Translations under genes and position numbers: made by a program | DNA from: Nematopogon swammerdamellus | Lineage: Eukaryota > Arthropoda > Insecta > Lepidoptera > Adelidae | DNA: 64,000 nucleotides | NCBI GenBank assembly: GCA_946902875.1 | Contig: OX336351.1 | Location: 5,033,142-5,097,141 of the forward strand | Direction of reading: 5' to 3' | Notes under the pieces: model-generated | What the model was told of the DNA's origin: nothing | Database searches by the model: none | Seen by the model: only the letters and a program-made list of their open reading frames with translations | Part shown: positions 10,798-21,437 of the stretch, piece by piece | How positions within the stretch are numbered: position 1 is the first letter of the stretch | Layout of the letters: each line of letters starts with the position of its first letter

Positions 10798-11033
10798 TAA
10801 AGAGCTTTACAATAGATAGCACATTTAGAGAAAAGTATATAACCTATACTTTCGTGTGATTAGGTATTGTACGCGCGCGAGCTTATGCGACGCGTAAGGA
10901 ATGCGGCCAAATCTCCGACTAACCCCCGCGCAGTAGGATGCGGGTGGGAAGCGCGCCCCTCCCCCCCCCCTTCCCCCTTTACTTCTGGCCGCGCAACTCA
11001 TGAGCTCGCGCGCCGATAATATAAAGACGAATA
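10798..11033. other. GC- and C-rich segment, no gene
   Basis: Contains a C-rich run (10957-10976) and dispersed CpG. The 96-aa minus frame through here has no recognisable domain. Confidence 0.4.
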
Positions 11034-11300
11034 ATTGGACACCGGGTGGCTAAGCTCAAGTGGTAGTGGGCTGGGCACGTTAGTCGAAGAGACGATGACC
11101 GTTGGAGCAACCGTGTCCAACACTGGCGGCCGTGGACAGGAAAACGGAGTGCGGGAAGCCACCCGCCAGGTGGGACGACGACCTCAAGTACGTCAGCGGA
11201 AAGTAGTGATTCCGTATCGCTGAAGGCCGGAAGGACTGGAGGAAAATTTGAGAGGCGTATGTCCAGCAATGGACGCTTACACGCTGACTGACTGATTGAC
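11034..11300 (+). pseudogene. RTE-type LINE 3' end fragment
   Basis: Encodes 'KLKW', a stop, 'WAGHVSRRDDDRWSNR', then 'HWRPWTGKRS'. It ends at the terminal 'gcgtatgtccagca' region and a (gact)n run at 11285-11310. Same subfamily as 6592-7440. Nonsense and frameshift changes show it is dead. Confidence 0.8.
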
Positions 11301-11325
11301 TGACTGACTATTGCATATTGAAATA

Positions 11326-11571
11326 TACACGGTGTTGCAACCCCAACCGTAAAACCCGAAAGGGGGTGATTCTGTACGTGAAATAGAACAACTTTTGTTT
11401 TACGACTTTTTAATTTGAAGAAAAAAATTTTTTTTTCTCAAATGTGTATGGAAAAAATATTTTTTTTGTTTGAAATTTTTTTTTTCGCCACAGAAGTTGT
11501 TTTGTTTCACATATAGAATAACCCCCTTATGTCAGTTAAAAATATTACGGGGGCAACTGCAACACCGTGTA
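11326..11571. mobile_element. MITE with 'tacacggtgttgcaa' TIRs
   Basis: Left end TACACGGTGTTGCAA and right end TTGCAACACCGTGTA are exact inverted repeats. Internal 'cgaaagggggtgattct' and 'aataacccccttat' continue the symmetry. TA precedes it at 11324-11325, but the right side reads TT, so the target duplication has decayed. 246 bp, no transposase. Tc1/mariner-type by target site and end sequence. Confidence 0.75.
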
Positions 11572-12044
11572 TTTCAGCTAAACGCAGTATTTGCAGCCCG
11601 CGACGAGTGGTGCAATTGCAGAGTTCTATTGGGACAAGTTGCAACAGTGCAAACTAACAATTTCACGCAAGCATACCTATGTAGAGCAAAGCTTAACAGA
11701 ATAATATTACATAATTTTCTTCTCCGCGGAGCGATCTAGAGGCAGGTAGCAGAAGGCGCGCATCAAGGGCATCGTAATTAGGGACAACGGATTTATCAGA
11801 TGGCTACCCTTTTCCAAGCTCTTTCAAACGTTTGTGTAAAGGACATTTAATTTTCAGAAGCGTCATATTTGTTTTTTAGAATCTGATAATATTATTTATT
11901 TATTTATTTAATTGTATAGTTCTTAGTCACTTTAATAGTGCACTTGCATTCGTCCTTTGTATAATATACAATATTCATAACTACATACTATCTATAGTAA
12001 GGCTAGGAGTCCACATCACGGCTAGAGTATAAATATGGAACAAT
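11572..12044. other. Unassigned, no gene
   Basis: Includes a short (ttta)n tract near 11892-11911. No gene is supported. Confidence 0.4.
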
Positions 12045-12290
12045 ATCGTTAACTTGAACGAAGCTCGGCCTTCGGTCTCGCCCTTAGTTACTTTTTAATT
12101 TGAGAAAGTATATGGTTTACCTATACGGAGCTCCATCTTCGGCGTCGTCATTAGTAACTTAGTTTCTTCGAGAAAAATATCGTTTACCTGAAAGGAGCTC
12201 GGCCTTTGGCCTCGCCAGTAGTTACATACTTTATTCGAGAAGGTTTATCATTAACCTGAACGCAGTTCAGCCTTCAGCCTCATCCTTAAT
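12045..12290 (-). repeat. Degenerate 67-bp minisatellite
   Basis: Four diverged copies of 'agctcggccttcggcctcgc' with 'cgttaacctgaacg' and 'ttcgagaa' spacers. This is the unit that is well preserved in the element at 15501-16975. Confidence 0.7.
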
Positions 12291-12411
12291 GAATAATGAC
12301 TTACTAGTTAAAAATATATATGGTTGACTACATATGATCACCCACTAATACTCATGTGTCTCCCTCTTGTCATTCAGTTGATTATATTGTACACTAGTAC
12401 TACTGAATGTG

Positions 12412-12640
12412 AGTGGAAGAGTCGGGAAGGGTCGACCTAGACGCGCGTACCTGGACCAGATCGGGCATGTGTTCAAAAAGGCTCAAGTGCGTTACTGCGT
12501 TAGTGCCCGTAACCGACGATGAAGAAAATTATAAAAGTGGAACAGGCAGAGGTGTGTCTGAATCGTGGTACGTAGAAATCCGTTGTCTCTGCCTACCCCA
12601 CTGGGAAACAGGCGCGTTACGCTATGTATGTGTGTACTAC
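12412..12640 (+). pseudogene. Non-LTR retrotransposon C-terminal remnant
   Basis: One frame reads 'GKGRPRRAYLDQIGHVFKKA' before a stop. The downstream sequence runs through 'ctaccccactgggaaacagg' to 'gctatgtatgtgtgta'. The 'GRPR..YLDQI' pattern and this tail are typical of lepidopteran LINE 3' ends. The clade is uncertain. Confidence 0.5.
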
Positions 12641-12651
12641 TGATTAATGTA

Positions 12652-13139
12652 TACACGGTGTTAACTTTAATGGGCGACATTCCCGAAAGGGGGTTATTCT
12701 GGGTCACATACTGATGCCGAAAAAGGGGGTAAGGTTTTTTTTTGAGCTTTGGTTTTAAAATTTTCAATTTCTATATTTGGTATAAAAACATGGTATTTCG
12801 TAATAGGAATCGCACTGCATTACCAAAAAAATCGAAAGCTGGGTAATTTTTCAAATAAACCAAAAAATTCACATTCATATCGACACGATACAACAGCTAG
12901 CGGGCGACACGTAGTCAGTCAGCTGGGTACGCACGGTCGCAGGCGCGCGGCGCGCGGCGGCGCTCGCTACACCATTCCAAAGAGAAATTGTCGCTGAGGT
13001 AAAATTATTAATAAAATATGCAATTTTTTTAAAACTATTTTAGATTTTATTTTTAAGTACCACCAAATAATCAGTATACGAAATGGTTTATTATTCAGTA
13101 ATAAAATTGAAATGTCGCGCAAAAAGTTAACACCGTGTA
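12652..13139. mobile_element. MITE with 'tacacggtgttaacttt' TIRs and TA target
   Basis: TACACGGTGTTAACTTT at the left is exactly inverted at the right end (AAAGTTAACACCGTGTA). Symmetry continues through 'gcgacatt'. TA flanks it at 12650-12651 and 13140-13141. 488 bp, with a CG-rich centre (12935-12975). Same end type as 11326-11571, probably a sister MITE family. Confidence 0.85.
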
Positions 13140-13284
13140 TAATATGATATGCATATATATGCGTATTGAAGTATTCGTTTGTAGTTTATCATATTGTTTT
13201 ACAGTAAAGTTTAATACATTGCCACACAATATTATTGTTCGCCTGCATGTACTTCTCCCGCATCCCAAAGTTTAATAAGAATAT

Positions 13285-13375
13285 AATGCCTCAAGGCATT
13301 ATGCTCGCCTATTGAACCTAATCTATTATACCTAAATTGTATAAATTTGAGTTCAATAAAGAATATATACGTACA
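13285..13375 (+). repeat. Retroposon tail with atgcc/ggcat hairpin
   Basis: 'aatgcctcaaggcatt' is followed by 'gagttcaataaagaatata'. This is the same 3' tail architecture as 4985-5080. Confidence 0.5.
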
Positions 13376-13384
13376 AACAAAATA

Positions 13385-13730
13385 TTATCCCTGATGTAAG
13401 CCCATCAAAAATTGGTGGATTAGGTGCAATGTCACTGATTCCCTTTCGTCTAGCCGGCTACACCTGGACTGAAAACACGAACTACATACTTACATAGCGA
13501 CTTCAGCCAAGCTTTCTTTCAGTAGTAAGGTAAGGGGATAAACCCACAGTTTTATGTGGAACCCAAAACACTGCATATCAAACGGTCGAATGTACTTTCA
13601 TCCAAGTTCTGACCGCGCCCGTGTTCTTTTCATTGCGCCATCGAGCTACCGAAGCTGACAAAGCTCTTCTAAGTATTAATTTCTTCTGCGTGTCCTTTTT
13701 AAGGACTATTTCGACTACACACGGGTGGGG
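13385..13730 (-). mobile_element. Family C (5S-head) SINE, degenerate
   Basis: On the minus strand the tRNA/5S-like head ('gtcagcttcggtagctcg') lies at about 13658, the body at 13500-13560, and a truncated 3' part before 13385. Many substitutions and a missing A tail mark it as old. Confidence 0.6.
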
Positions 13731-13997
13731 TCTAGCGCGACCCTTTTTTATCTCACATCTTGTGTAGCGCGTAATTCGCTGTTTTATTGAAGGTTAGGGC
13801 CTTTAATGAGTTTTTGGCTCGAGTTAAAACAAATGTATCAATATTTGCGTATTTCCTGAAAGGCTTTGTTGGCGATAGCAATTTCTTTGTTTCGACGCAG
13901 CCTTTCGTTGGATAAATGGATGGGAAATTACGCGTGGATGAATGGTGCGACGTACTTATGTAACTGAACGTGGGCGCAGAACATTTGGTGTGTGAAA

Positions 13998-14404
13998 TAA
14001 AAACCGGCAAAGTGCGAGTCGAATTTGCGCACTGAGGGTCCCGTATCGCCATGTCTCCGCCAGCGCTACTCACGCCATCTAGATGGCGTGTTGTGAAATG
14101 CTTCATATTAGTTAATGTCATGCTTCATAATCTATTCGGTAGATGGCGCGCGCGCATACACTTTTTGGTTTCTTCTATGGGAACCCCGTGAATTTTTTAC
14201 TTTTTCTTATTTTTATTATTTGTTGTTATATCGGCCATAATAACACATTTTTTGTGAAAATTTCAACGGGCTACCTATTACGGTTCAAGAGATACAGCCT
14301 TCGGACAGACGGACGGACGGACAGACATACAGACAGACAGACAGACAGACAAACGGCGTAGGCTTAGTAATAGGGTCCCGTATCTGATACAGAACCCTAA
14401 TAAA
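13998..14404 (+). mobile_element. Family A repeat, long subfamily
   Basis: 'ccggcaaagtgcgagtcgaa' to 'acagaaccctaataaaa'. It has the same internal 'tagatggcgcgcgcgc' block as 9227-9640 and a (gacg)n/(gaca)n tract at 14303-14351. Confidence 0.8.
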
Positions 14405-14673
14405 AGGTCTATGCGTAAGTACCAGCGAAACATTAAACAAAACAATTTATAATATGCGAAATTTCGTACTTTGATTTTTTGATTAGATGGACGCAAAGTT
14501 GTAAAATAAAGAGAACAGTAGGTACGTTCATTTGAACGTTGGATGATGTTATTAGTCACCGTAAAATCGCTGTCTAACTGTACCCTGTAATAGAAGAGGT
14601 TCACAATCTATCAGCCTTTATTAATTTTTTATTTTATTTTAAATTTCAATATATAACTCAACTTTCAATATAA

Positions 14674-15078
14674 TATAAGGTCTTTCAAAATTAGTTAATA
14701 GTACGCTAAGGGGGGCTTCTGTATCGGAAATAGATCACTTTTGAAGAAAAAAGTCTTCCAAGACATAGATATCTTTCTTTCAGAAATTGTGAAATACCAC
14801 AATTAGTTTTATTAGTATGGAATAGAAAGAATTTGATTTTTTTACCAACTTACACGTGTTACATCATAATGGTAATGAAGACTTTTTTGTTACTGTTATA
14901 AAACTAAATCGATTAGGCTATAAAAATCAACCACCTATTTTTTATTTAAAATACATAAAAAAATATTTTTCATAAAAAAAAGCCCAAGGTCCAAAAAAAA
15001 TTATATAGGTTTTACTCCCTGTATGATACAGAACCCCTCCCTTAGCGTACTATTAACTAATTTTGAAAGACCTTATAT
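14674..15078. mobile_element. MITE with about 43-bp identical TIRs
   Basis: The left end 'ataaggtctttcaaaattag' through 'gtacgctaagg' is repeated inverted at 15030-15078. Symmetry extends weakly inward to 'gatacagaa'. TA-rich flanks; no coding frame. A related, damaged copy is at 52530-52745. Confidence 0.8.
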
Positions 15079-15564
15079 ATTTTAACTTACATATGTTTAT
15101 ACTTTACCTATACTTAAAAGTACACTAGATAAGACTATAAAACATCTAAAGGTTGACTGGGAGAAAATTCTGTAAGGGATAAGTCCTCCTTTGCACCTCG
15201 CCTAAACTACAAGACTTGTACTTTACTTACTTGTACAACCTTGTTACTTTTAGTATCGTGCATGTTTCTGTAAAATATTTTTGGAGCGATAAAGTATTTC
15301 TATCTATTTGATGAGAAATTTCTTTATATTTCGCTCGAGGAATGAGTCTGTCTTGAATCTGATAAAATATTCCTCGCTCCCCCTCTAGAAAATCTGTTCC
15401 GGTATCATGACGCGCTATCTCGTACATCTACAAGACATTAGGCCATCGGCGGCCAACCCGCGGCCCGCGTAGCCGAGAAGTATTTTCATTATATTTAAGA
15501 CTAGCTGAGCCCGCGGCTCCGCTCGCGTGAAATTCGTATTCCAAAGAAGAATGTAAGTAACTAA

Positions 15565-15830
15565 GGGCGAGGCCGAAGGCCGAGCTGCGTTCAGGTAATC
15601 GATAAACCTTCTTAAAGAAAGTAACTAACTAAGGGCGAGGCCGAAGGCCGAGCTGCTTTCAGGTAAACGATAAACCCTTCTCAAATAAAGGAAGTAAGTA
15701 AGGGCGAGGCCGAAGGCCGAGCTGCGTTCAGGAAGACGACAAACCTTCTGGAAGAAAGGAAGGAACTAAGTGCGAGGCCGAAGGCCGAGCTGCGTTCAGG
15801 TAAACCAAAAACCCTCTTCCGCCTTCGGGT
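15565..15830 (+). repeat. 67-bp minisatellite, forward arm
   Basis: Units begin near 15565, 15634, 15702 and 15771, each with 'gcgaggccgaaggccgagct' followed by 'tcaggtaa.cgataaacc' and a gaaag spacer. The GGCC-GAA-GGCC core can fold. Confidence 0.8.
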
Positions 15831-15921
15831 CTCGCCCTTAAAGACTTCCTTTCTTCGATAGAATATAATATTGTTTACTCAATCTATTTATTTCATATAA
15901 ATAAAAAAGTAATATTAATAA

Positions 15922-16338
15922 CTAAAGAATTAAACCTACCGAACAAACATTAAAATAACTATCAAAACGGGCATTTTCAAATGTTCTTAGAGCACTTGCG
16001 GCATTACCCCGCTGGATGGCAAGGTTTACCCTTTGAATGAAGTACATAAGCCCTTGATGACGGGACACCAGTTGCGTCAACCAGCTGAAGCCTCTTTTGG
16101 CTTCACTGCTCCACGGACCGAGGGTTTCAACCGCAAACGCAACAAATTCGAAATCTTGAATTATATTTCTATATTTGCTGCGTTGGAGGCTCTCCGCCCC
16201 AGCCTCGGCCGCGCCAGCCGCTCTTGAAGATGTCCTAACGTGACTTGGAGCCAATGTGAGAACAAAAATGGCGTTCCACATCAAAGAACTACCCTTAGTC
16301 CATGGCACTAAGGTCTCTAGCATCGGGCCTCTTGCCAT
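15922..16338 (-). pseudogene. Reverse-transcriptase C-terminal remnant
   Basis: A 138-codon open frame contains 'FAVETLGPWSSEAKRGF' (about residues 67-83) and 'NLAIQRGNAASALRTF' (about residues 104-119). These motifs recur at the C-terminus of RT-like proteins annotated in many invertebrate genomes, usually 'VPVAVETLGPW...IQRGNAASVLGT'. The RT catalytic core is absent, so this is a fragment. A second, shorter copy is at 22426-22555. It sits between the opposed minisatellite arms, probably as captured sequence. Confidence 0.6.
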
Positions 16339-16454
16339 CCAGCCGGGAATAACCGCGAGGTTCTAGGATGCACGGTATATTTGCCGTTAGAAGCGTGGAC
16401 TTTATAATAAAATTTAAATTAAATTAACTCAATCTTAATATTAATTAACTTTAT

Positions 16455-16915
16455 TCGAGATGGTTTAGCTTCTTCCTGAACGCAGCTCGGCCTTCGGCCT
16501 CGCCCTTAGTTACTTGCTTTCTTCGAGATGGCTTATCATTTGTCAGAACGTAGCTCGGCCTTCGGCCTCGCCTTAGTTGCTTACTTTCTTCAAGATGGTT
16601 TAGCTTCTTCCTGAACGCAGCTCGGCCTTCGGCCTCGCCCTTAGTTACTTGCTTTCTTCGAGATGGTTTTTCAATTATCCGAACGTAGCTCGGCCTTCGG
16701 CCTCGCCTTAGTTACTTACTTTCTTCAAGATGGTTTAGCTTCTTCCTGAACGCAGCTCGGCCTGCGGCCTCGCCCATAGTTACTTACTTTCTTCGAGAAT
16801 GTTTTTCTTCTTCCTGAAATCAGCTCCGCCTTTCGCCTCACCCTTAGTTACTTTCATCGAGAAAGAATATCGTTTACGTGAGCGCAGATCCGCCTTCGGG
16901 CCCGTCTTTAGTTAC
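16455..16915 (-). repeat. 67-bp minisatellite, reverse arm with dimeric order
   Basis: Seven copies of 'gctcggccttcggcctcgcc' at a spacing of about 67 bp. Two spacer types alternate ('ggtttagcttcttcctgaac' and 'tcatttgtcagaacgtag'), giving a 134-bp higher-order unit repeated at least twice. Confidence 0.8.
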
Positions 16916-16975
16916 TTACTTTCTTTTTTTTAAATAAGAATTTCACGCGAGCGAAGCCGCGGGCAACAGATATAT

Positions 16976-18425
16976 AAATTTTATTGCACCAATGACAGCG
17001 ACATAACTTCGACTTTCAATTATTATTTTTATTTATCAAACAATTTGTCACCGGCCAGCTCACGTCGAGATGACAGTTCTCCGTTGTCAACATGACATTT
17101 AAAATTGTTTTTACCTTTACTTTGGACTACGTGATTTTAAACGCGCAATAATGTTTATAATTGTAATTTTTTTTTTATTTTTGTTAATTTTTTTTACGTA
17201 TTATGTTAACCCGGCATATAAACTGCCACTATACAAAGTTTCGTCTAATTCCGTTCAGTGGTTTTTGCGTGATGCGCGTACAGACAAACAAACAAACAAA
17301 CAAAAATTTTAAAAACTGTTCTAACATGTTCAGTATCTCATTTTAAGCCACCCTGGTTAGTTTTTTTCCGAATACATTCAATGTACAGACTTTCTTACCT
17401 CTACGATTTTATTATATGTATAGATCACTAAAAGGACAGTATTGTATTCCTGGTTCTTCTCGCATCCCATTACTATTAGGAGTATGTATGTTCGTTCAGT
17501 TTAGTTAACTATAGTTGACAATTTTTTCCTGCATTCCTAATAATACAAAGGTTAAAGATTGACTGGAAGAAATGTCTGTAAGGGATAAGTTCTCCTTCAA
17601 ATAAGTTTAAGTTTTAAGTCAACAAAATAATTTACGAGTATTTTATTATGCAAAATTTGGAACGTAGATATTTAGATTTTTTTTTAAGTTTTCATTAAAT
17701 AAACATCTAAGACACAGTTATGTACAAAATGAAGCTTATTTTAAATATAATATGTTACATTTGCTTGTCAGTGAATTTTTTTGTACTTACAATACAATTC
17801 ACTGACATACCTGCATTGCTTGCTGAAAATGTTAAATAAATTTTTTTTATTGTAAATTTTGTTTAATTTTCATTAAAAAAAACAATTAATTAAAATTATT
17901 CTTAATTCTTTGCTTTGTTAACCAAAATAAAAAAATATTGTTTTTGATTATAAGTTTTGTTTACATTTTCTCAAAAACAAAGTTTAAAACAATGTAATGT
18001 ATCTTAGCGGAATTATAAAAATGGAAACATTTTTCAATTGTTACGGCGAGCCATTTTTTTTTCTTTCTAAAATTTGGCCCAACTGCTGAATAGGTTGGCC
18101 GCCCAGGCATTAGACAGTAAATTTCATATTCATGGCGCAATGAAAAGAATTCATTAACTTCAAAGTTGGTGTCATTAATTCGTTTTAAGAAAATCCATAT
18201 CGGCCGCCCTCGCTCTACTAAGAGTTTTGCTGGCGCTGTTGATTTGCAAATTGGAATGAGCAGACTTTTTTATTCGCATAAATGATGGTGAGGACTTTTA
18301 AAATATTCTATTTCCAAATAAAATGCTCAATAAATCTATATTATGAAGTAGTCCAGAGGGAAAACGCCGCTTCAATCATAGAGACCATGCTAACGGCTAA
18401 ATAAAGTAGTATTATAGTTAAAAAA
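16976..18425. other. AT-rich region with one retroposon-like tail
   Basis: 17205-17425 carries 'cgttcagtggtttttgcgtg' followed by (caaa)n at 17284-17304, a tail shared by many lepidopteran Helitron-like or LINE repeats. The rest is AT-rich DNA with no gene. Confidence 0.45.
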
Positions 18426-18752
18426 ATTTTTTTATGGAAACTGACACGCTTGGCTACATCACCTACAACATCCGTGATGTCAGCCCATAACACCGGGTGA
18501 ACTAGGTGCCATGTCAGCGCTTCCCTTCATTTCATATCGGCTACACTGAACTGGACGGAAAACAGGAACTATTTATACAAAGCCGTTTCGGCCGACGTTT
18601 CATTCAGTGCGGTGATACCAACCCGGCCGAGATAAACCCTACCACCTAGTAAGGTAAGAAGGGAAGGGACCTACAGTTTTACGTGGTGTACGAACCACGG
18701 TCATTCTCCAACGGTCGAGCGGTCACCCATCCAAGTACTGACCGCGCTCGGG
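18426..18752 (-). mobile_element. Family C (5S-head) SINE, head truncated
   Basis: The T run and 'atggaaactgacacgcttgg' at the left are the 3' end. The body runs to the 5S-like 'tcacccatccaagtactgac' at 18723, and the outer head is replaced by unrelated 'ggtcatctgtaccgtaggat'. It forms an inverted pair with the next SINE. Confidence 0.8.
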
Positions 18753-18795
18753 TCATCTGTACCGTAGGATGACATATGAAAAGTTAAAGATAAGT
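18693..18795. repeat. 103-bp direct repeat, left copy
   Basis: Matches 19176-19278 with one mismatch (18704). It spans the truncated end of one SINE and adjoining unique sequence, and it flanks the next SINE exactly. Confidence 0.85.
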
Positions 18796-19171
18796 CTCGG
18801 TAGCTCAGTGGCGCGGTTGGTTAGTCAACTGTTATTAAGCAACGCTGAGCGCGGTCAGTGATTGGATGGGTGACCGCTCGACCGTTGGAGGCTGACCGTG
18901 GTTCGGATTCCACGTTAAACTGTAGGTCCCTTCCCTTCTTACCTTACTAGGTGGTAGGGTTTATCCCGGCCGGGTTGGTACCACCGCACTGAACGAAACG
19001 TCGGTCGAAACGGCTATGTAAATAGTTCGTGTTTTCCGTCCAGTTTAGTCTAGCCGACATGAAATGAAGGGAAGCACTGACATGGCACCTAGTTCACCCT
19101 GTGTTATGGGCTGACATCACGGATGTTGTAGGTGATGTAGCCAACAGTGTCAGTTTCCATAAAAAAAAAAA
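18796..19171 (+). mobile_element. Family C SINE, nearly complete
   Basis: The head lacks about five bases. It starts 'ctcggtagctcagtggcg', then 'ttaagcaacgctgagcgcgg' and 'ttggatgggtgaccgctcga' (5S-like), the conserved body with 'ccttactaggtggtagggtt', and the 3' end 'cagtttccat' with an A12-13 tail. It is flanked by the 103-bp direct repeat. Confidence 0.88.
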
Positions 19172-19175
19172 AACT

Positions 19176-19278
19176 AACCACGGTCAGTCTCCAACGGTCG
19201 AGCGGTCACCCATCCAAGTACTGACCGCGCTCGGGTCATCTGTACCGTAGGATGACATATGAAAAGTTAAAGATAAGT
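19176..19278. repeat. 103-bp direct repeat, right copy
   Basis: Second copy of 18693-18795. It begins immediately after the A tail of the SINE and ends 'aaagataagt'. Confidence 0.85.
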
Positions 19279-20319
19279 ATAGGAAATGTTCTAGGTTTTC
19301 AATCTACAGGATTATCTTTAGTCCACTAATAAATTCCTCGATGTTGAAACAGTAAGTTTTTTAACTTCGCTCTATAGAAAAAAAATGCAAACTTTCCTCT
19401 ATTTTTGCTGCAATTTCTATTTAAGAATTAATGTATATTTTTTATACATTAATTCTAAGCCCCTGTCTCCGCTCCCCATTCCGCTGAGCGCATGACGTCA
19501 CTATGAGTGGAAGAGGCTTAACAATAGTCGACCGACCGCACCGCTGAGCTACCGAGGCTGACAAAATGTATTCTCCTGTAATGGCAGTAAAGCAGTGGGT
19601 TAACTTGCAAATTGTAAAATCATTTAGGTAATAAACGTTGCGGCGCACGGCAGCAGCGCCCGGCTCGGCGCCTCCTCCCCCCGGTACGGACTTGCACCGA
19701 AACATTCGTGATAAGAGACAGTAAAATTCATACAATGTTTGTCGGTGGAAAAAACATAAAAAACGCTTGTGCAAACACTAAGCTTTAGACTTTCGAACGC
19801 GCTTCTGTTCTACAAATTGCAAGTGAACATTTTAGGGCGCCCGTACACGATCGGTATACAGGGTGTTTCCGGATAGGCTAGACAAACTACAGGAAAAGAA
19901 AGTGCTCATTATTAGAAGAAATAAATCCTTATCACTCAAATCGAAATTGTGATTTTTTTTTATACAAAAATTTAAAACTGTAAATTAAAACTCGGTGGAC
20001 AGTGAGTCTGGGGAGATTTGGCAACAGTGCTGTCTAGGTATAGGGAGCGCAATGACCTAGTCCAGTCTCCTTTTTATTTTGTTGTCATTGAACTTTACGT
20101 GTTTGGAATTTACCTACATGCAGTTCAATTCTACTAGTTAAGCATGCAAGTTAGTCATTTAATTTTTATTTAATAAAGGCGGACGTTAACCGTCCACCAA
20201 CCATCGATTAAACTATTTTCACAAAAAAGTAATATAAAATTATCGAATCTGGGAAAACGTATCAGAGCTTTTCCTCTTCAAATATGGACCCCTTTCGAGC
20301 CCCGAAGTTACGAAACCTA
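19279..20319. other. Mixed non-coding with SINE head and MITE end
   Basis: 19510-19566 is an isolated minus-strand family C head ('gagctaccgaggctgac'). 'tatacagggtgtttccggat' at 19856 looks like one end of a mariner-type MITE, but I found no mate. No gene. Confidence 0.4.
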
Positions 20320-20477
20320 ACGGTTATGTAAATAGTTCGTATTTTCTGTCCAGTTCATTGTAGCCGGCACGACCGAAAGGAAGCACTGAAATGGCACCTA
20401 GTTCACCATGGTGTTATGGGATGACATCACAGATGTAGTTGATCATATAGTAAACCATGTCAGTTTCCATAAAAAAA
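20320..20477 (+). mobile_element. Family C SINE 3' fragment
   Basis: Starts in the body at 'aacggttatgtaaatagttc' and ends 'cagtttccataaaaaaa'. 5'-truncated. Confidence 0.75.
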
Positions 20478-21437
20478 CCTATCAAATTGGTTTTCGGAAA
20501 TGGGCTAATAATATTTTTCACAAACAAAATCTGCTAATCCGCTAAGGCCATATTTTTTCCAGATTTTTTTTATCTAAACGCCGGGTTCTAGATTCAGGCA
20601 AAGTTAGGCCCTCGTGAGTCGGCGGGGCGGCGGTGGAGGCGGCATACAAGGTGATTTATTGACGCTCGGTTTGAGGGCAGTCACCCTAACCGACAGAAAT
20701 ACGAAGATATGAAAAGAAACATTATCTCATTTTTAACGCTTCTTACCAGAAAATTATAAGAGCATTTTTTATATATATATGGAAACCGGTGTAAAACTGT
20801 AGGTCCCTTCCCTTACCCCTTACTAGGTGGTAGTATTAATTTCAAATAAAACATTTAAAAATAATTAAATCTAGACCTGAAAATAAGTAAATTAACTATA
20901 AAAATAAATCTAGCTATAAATAAAAATAATCGTCCACAGGGAGCATGGTCCCCATGACTGAAGCTAAGATCACTTTGAAATGATAGCTAACCTTGTGTCT
21001 CATTTAATAAGTTCAAAATGTAACGCGAACGAAGCCGCGGGTGAAAAGTAGCTTGCTTTAAGACAATAAATTTATTAAAACAATGTTTTGAGAAATACCT
21101 ACACAGGACATTTTAATACTAGGACTAGCTAATAAGCTCAAAATTTTAAACAAGCAAAGCCGGGAGCAATCTTTCTTGTACATATATTAATGGAATTTAA
21201 ACGCAATTTAAAAACACAATGTTTTGAGAAATACCAAGGAAGTTGTTTTATTTTTCTCGCGTTTCGAATTTTCGCCCGCATAGCGTACAATGCTCAGCTG
21301 TGCCAGATACGTTGCGGTGCGGTGGTACCGCCCCGCTCAAACAGAAACGAATTGGACGCTACCGCAGGCGAGTGTTTACGTACACGCCGTGTACACTACT
21401 GATCGTGTGGTCAAATATCGATGTTTCGATGATTCGT
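20478..21437. other. Non-coding with small SINE piece
   Basis: 20780-20832 matches the shared SINE core ('aaaactgtaggtcccttccc', 'ccttactaggtggtag'). 'cgcgaacgaagccgcgggtg' at 21020 is a Helitron-like end. No gene. Confidence 0.45.

Larger units (their letters stand above)
15501..16975. mobile_element. Symmetrical Helitron-like composite element
   Basis: The left end 'actagctgagcccgcggctc' and the right end 'gcgagcgaagccgcgggcaa' are inverted versions of the CTAG/CCCGCGG terminus common in Lepidoptera and often linked to Lep1-type Helitron-like elements. Inside, a 67-bp repeat runs forward (15565-15830) and backward (16455-16915) around an RT C-terminal remnant (15922-16338). The assignment to Helitrons is inference; no Rep/helicase is present. 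Confidence 0.55.

Noticed and set aside
13753..14121. 122-aa minus-strand frame
   Set aside because: It runs into the family A repeat and has no recognisable motif.
19856..20700. Complete mariner-type MITE starting 'tatacagggtgtttc'
   Set aside because: No matching inverted end was found, so only one end is noted.
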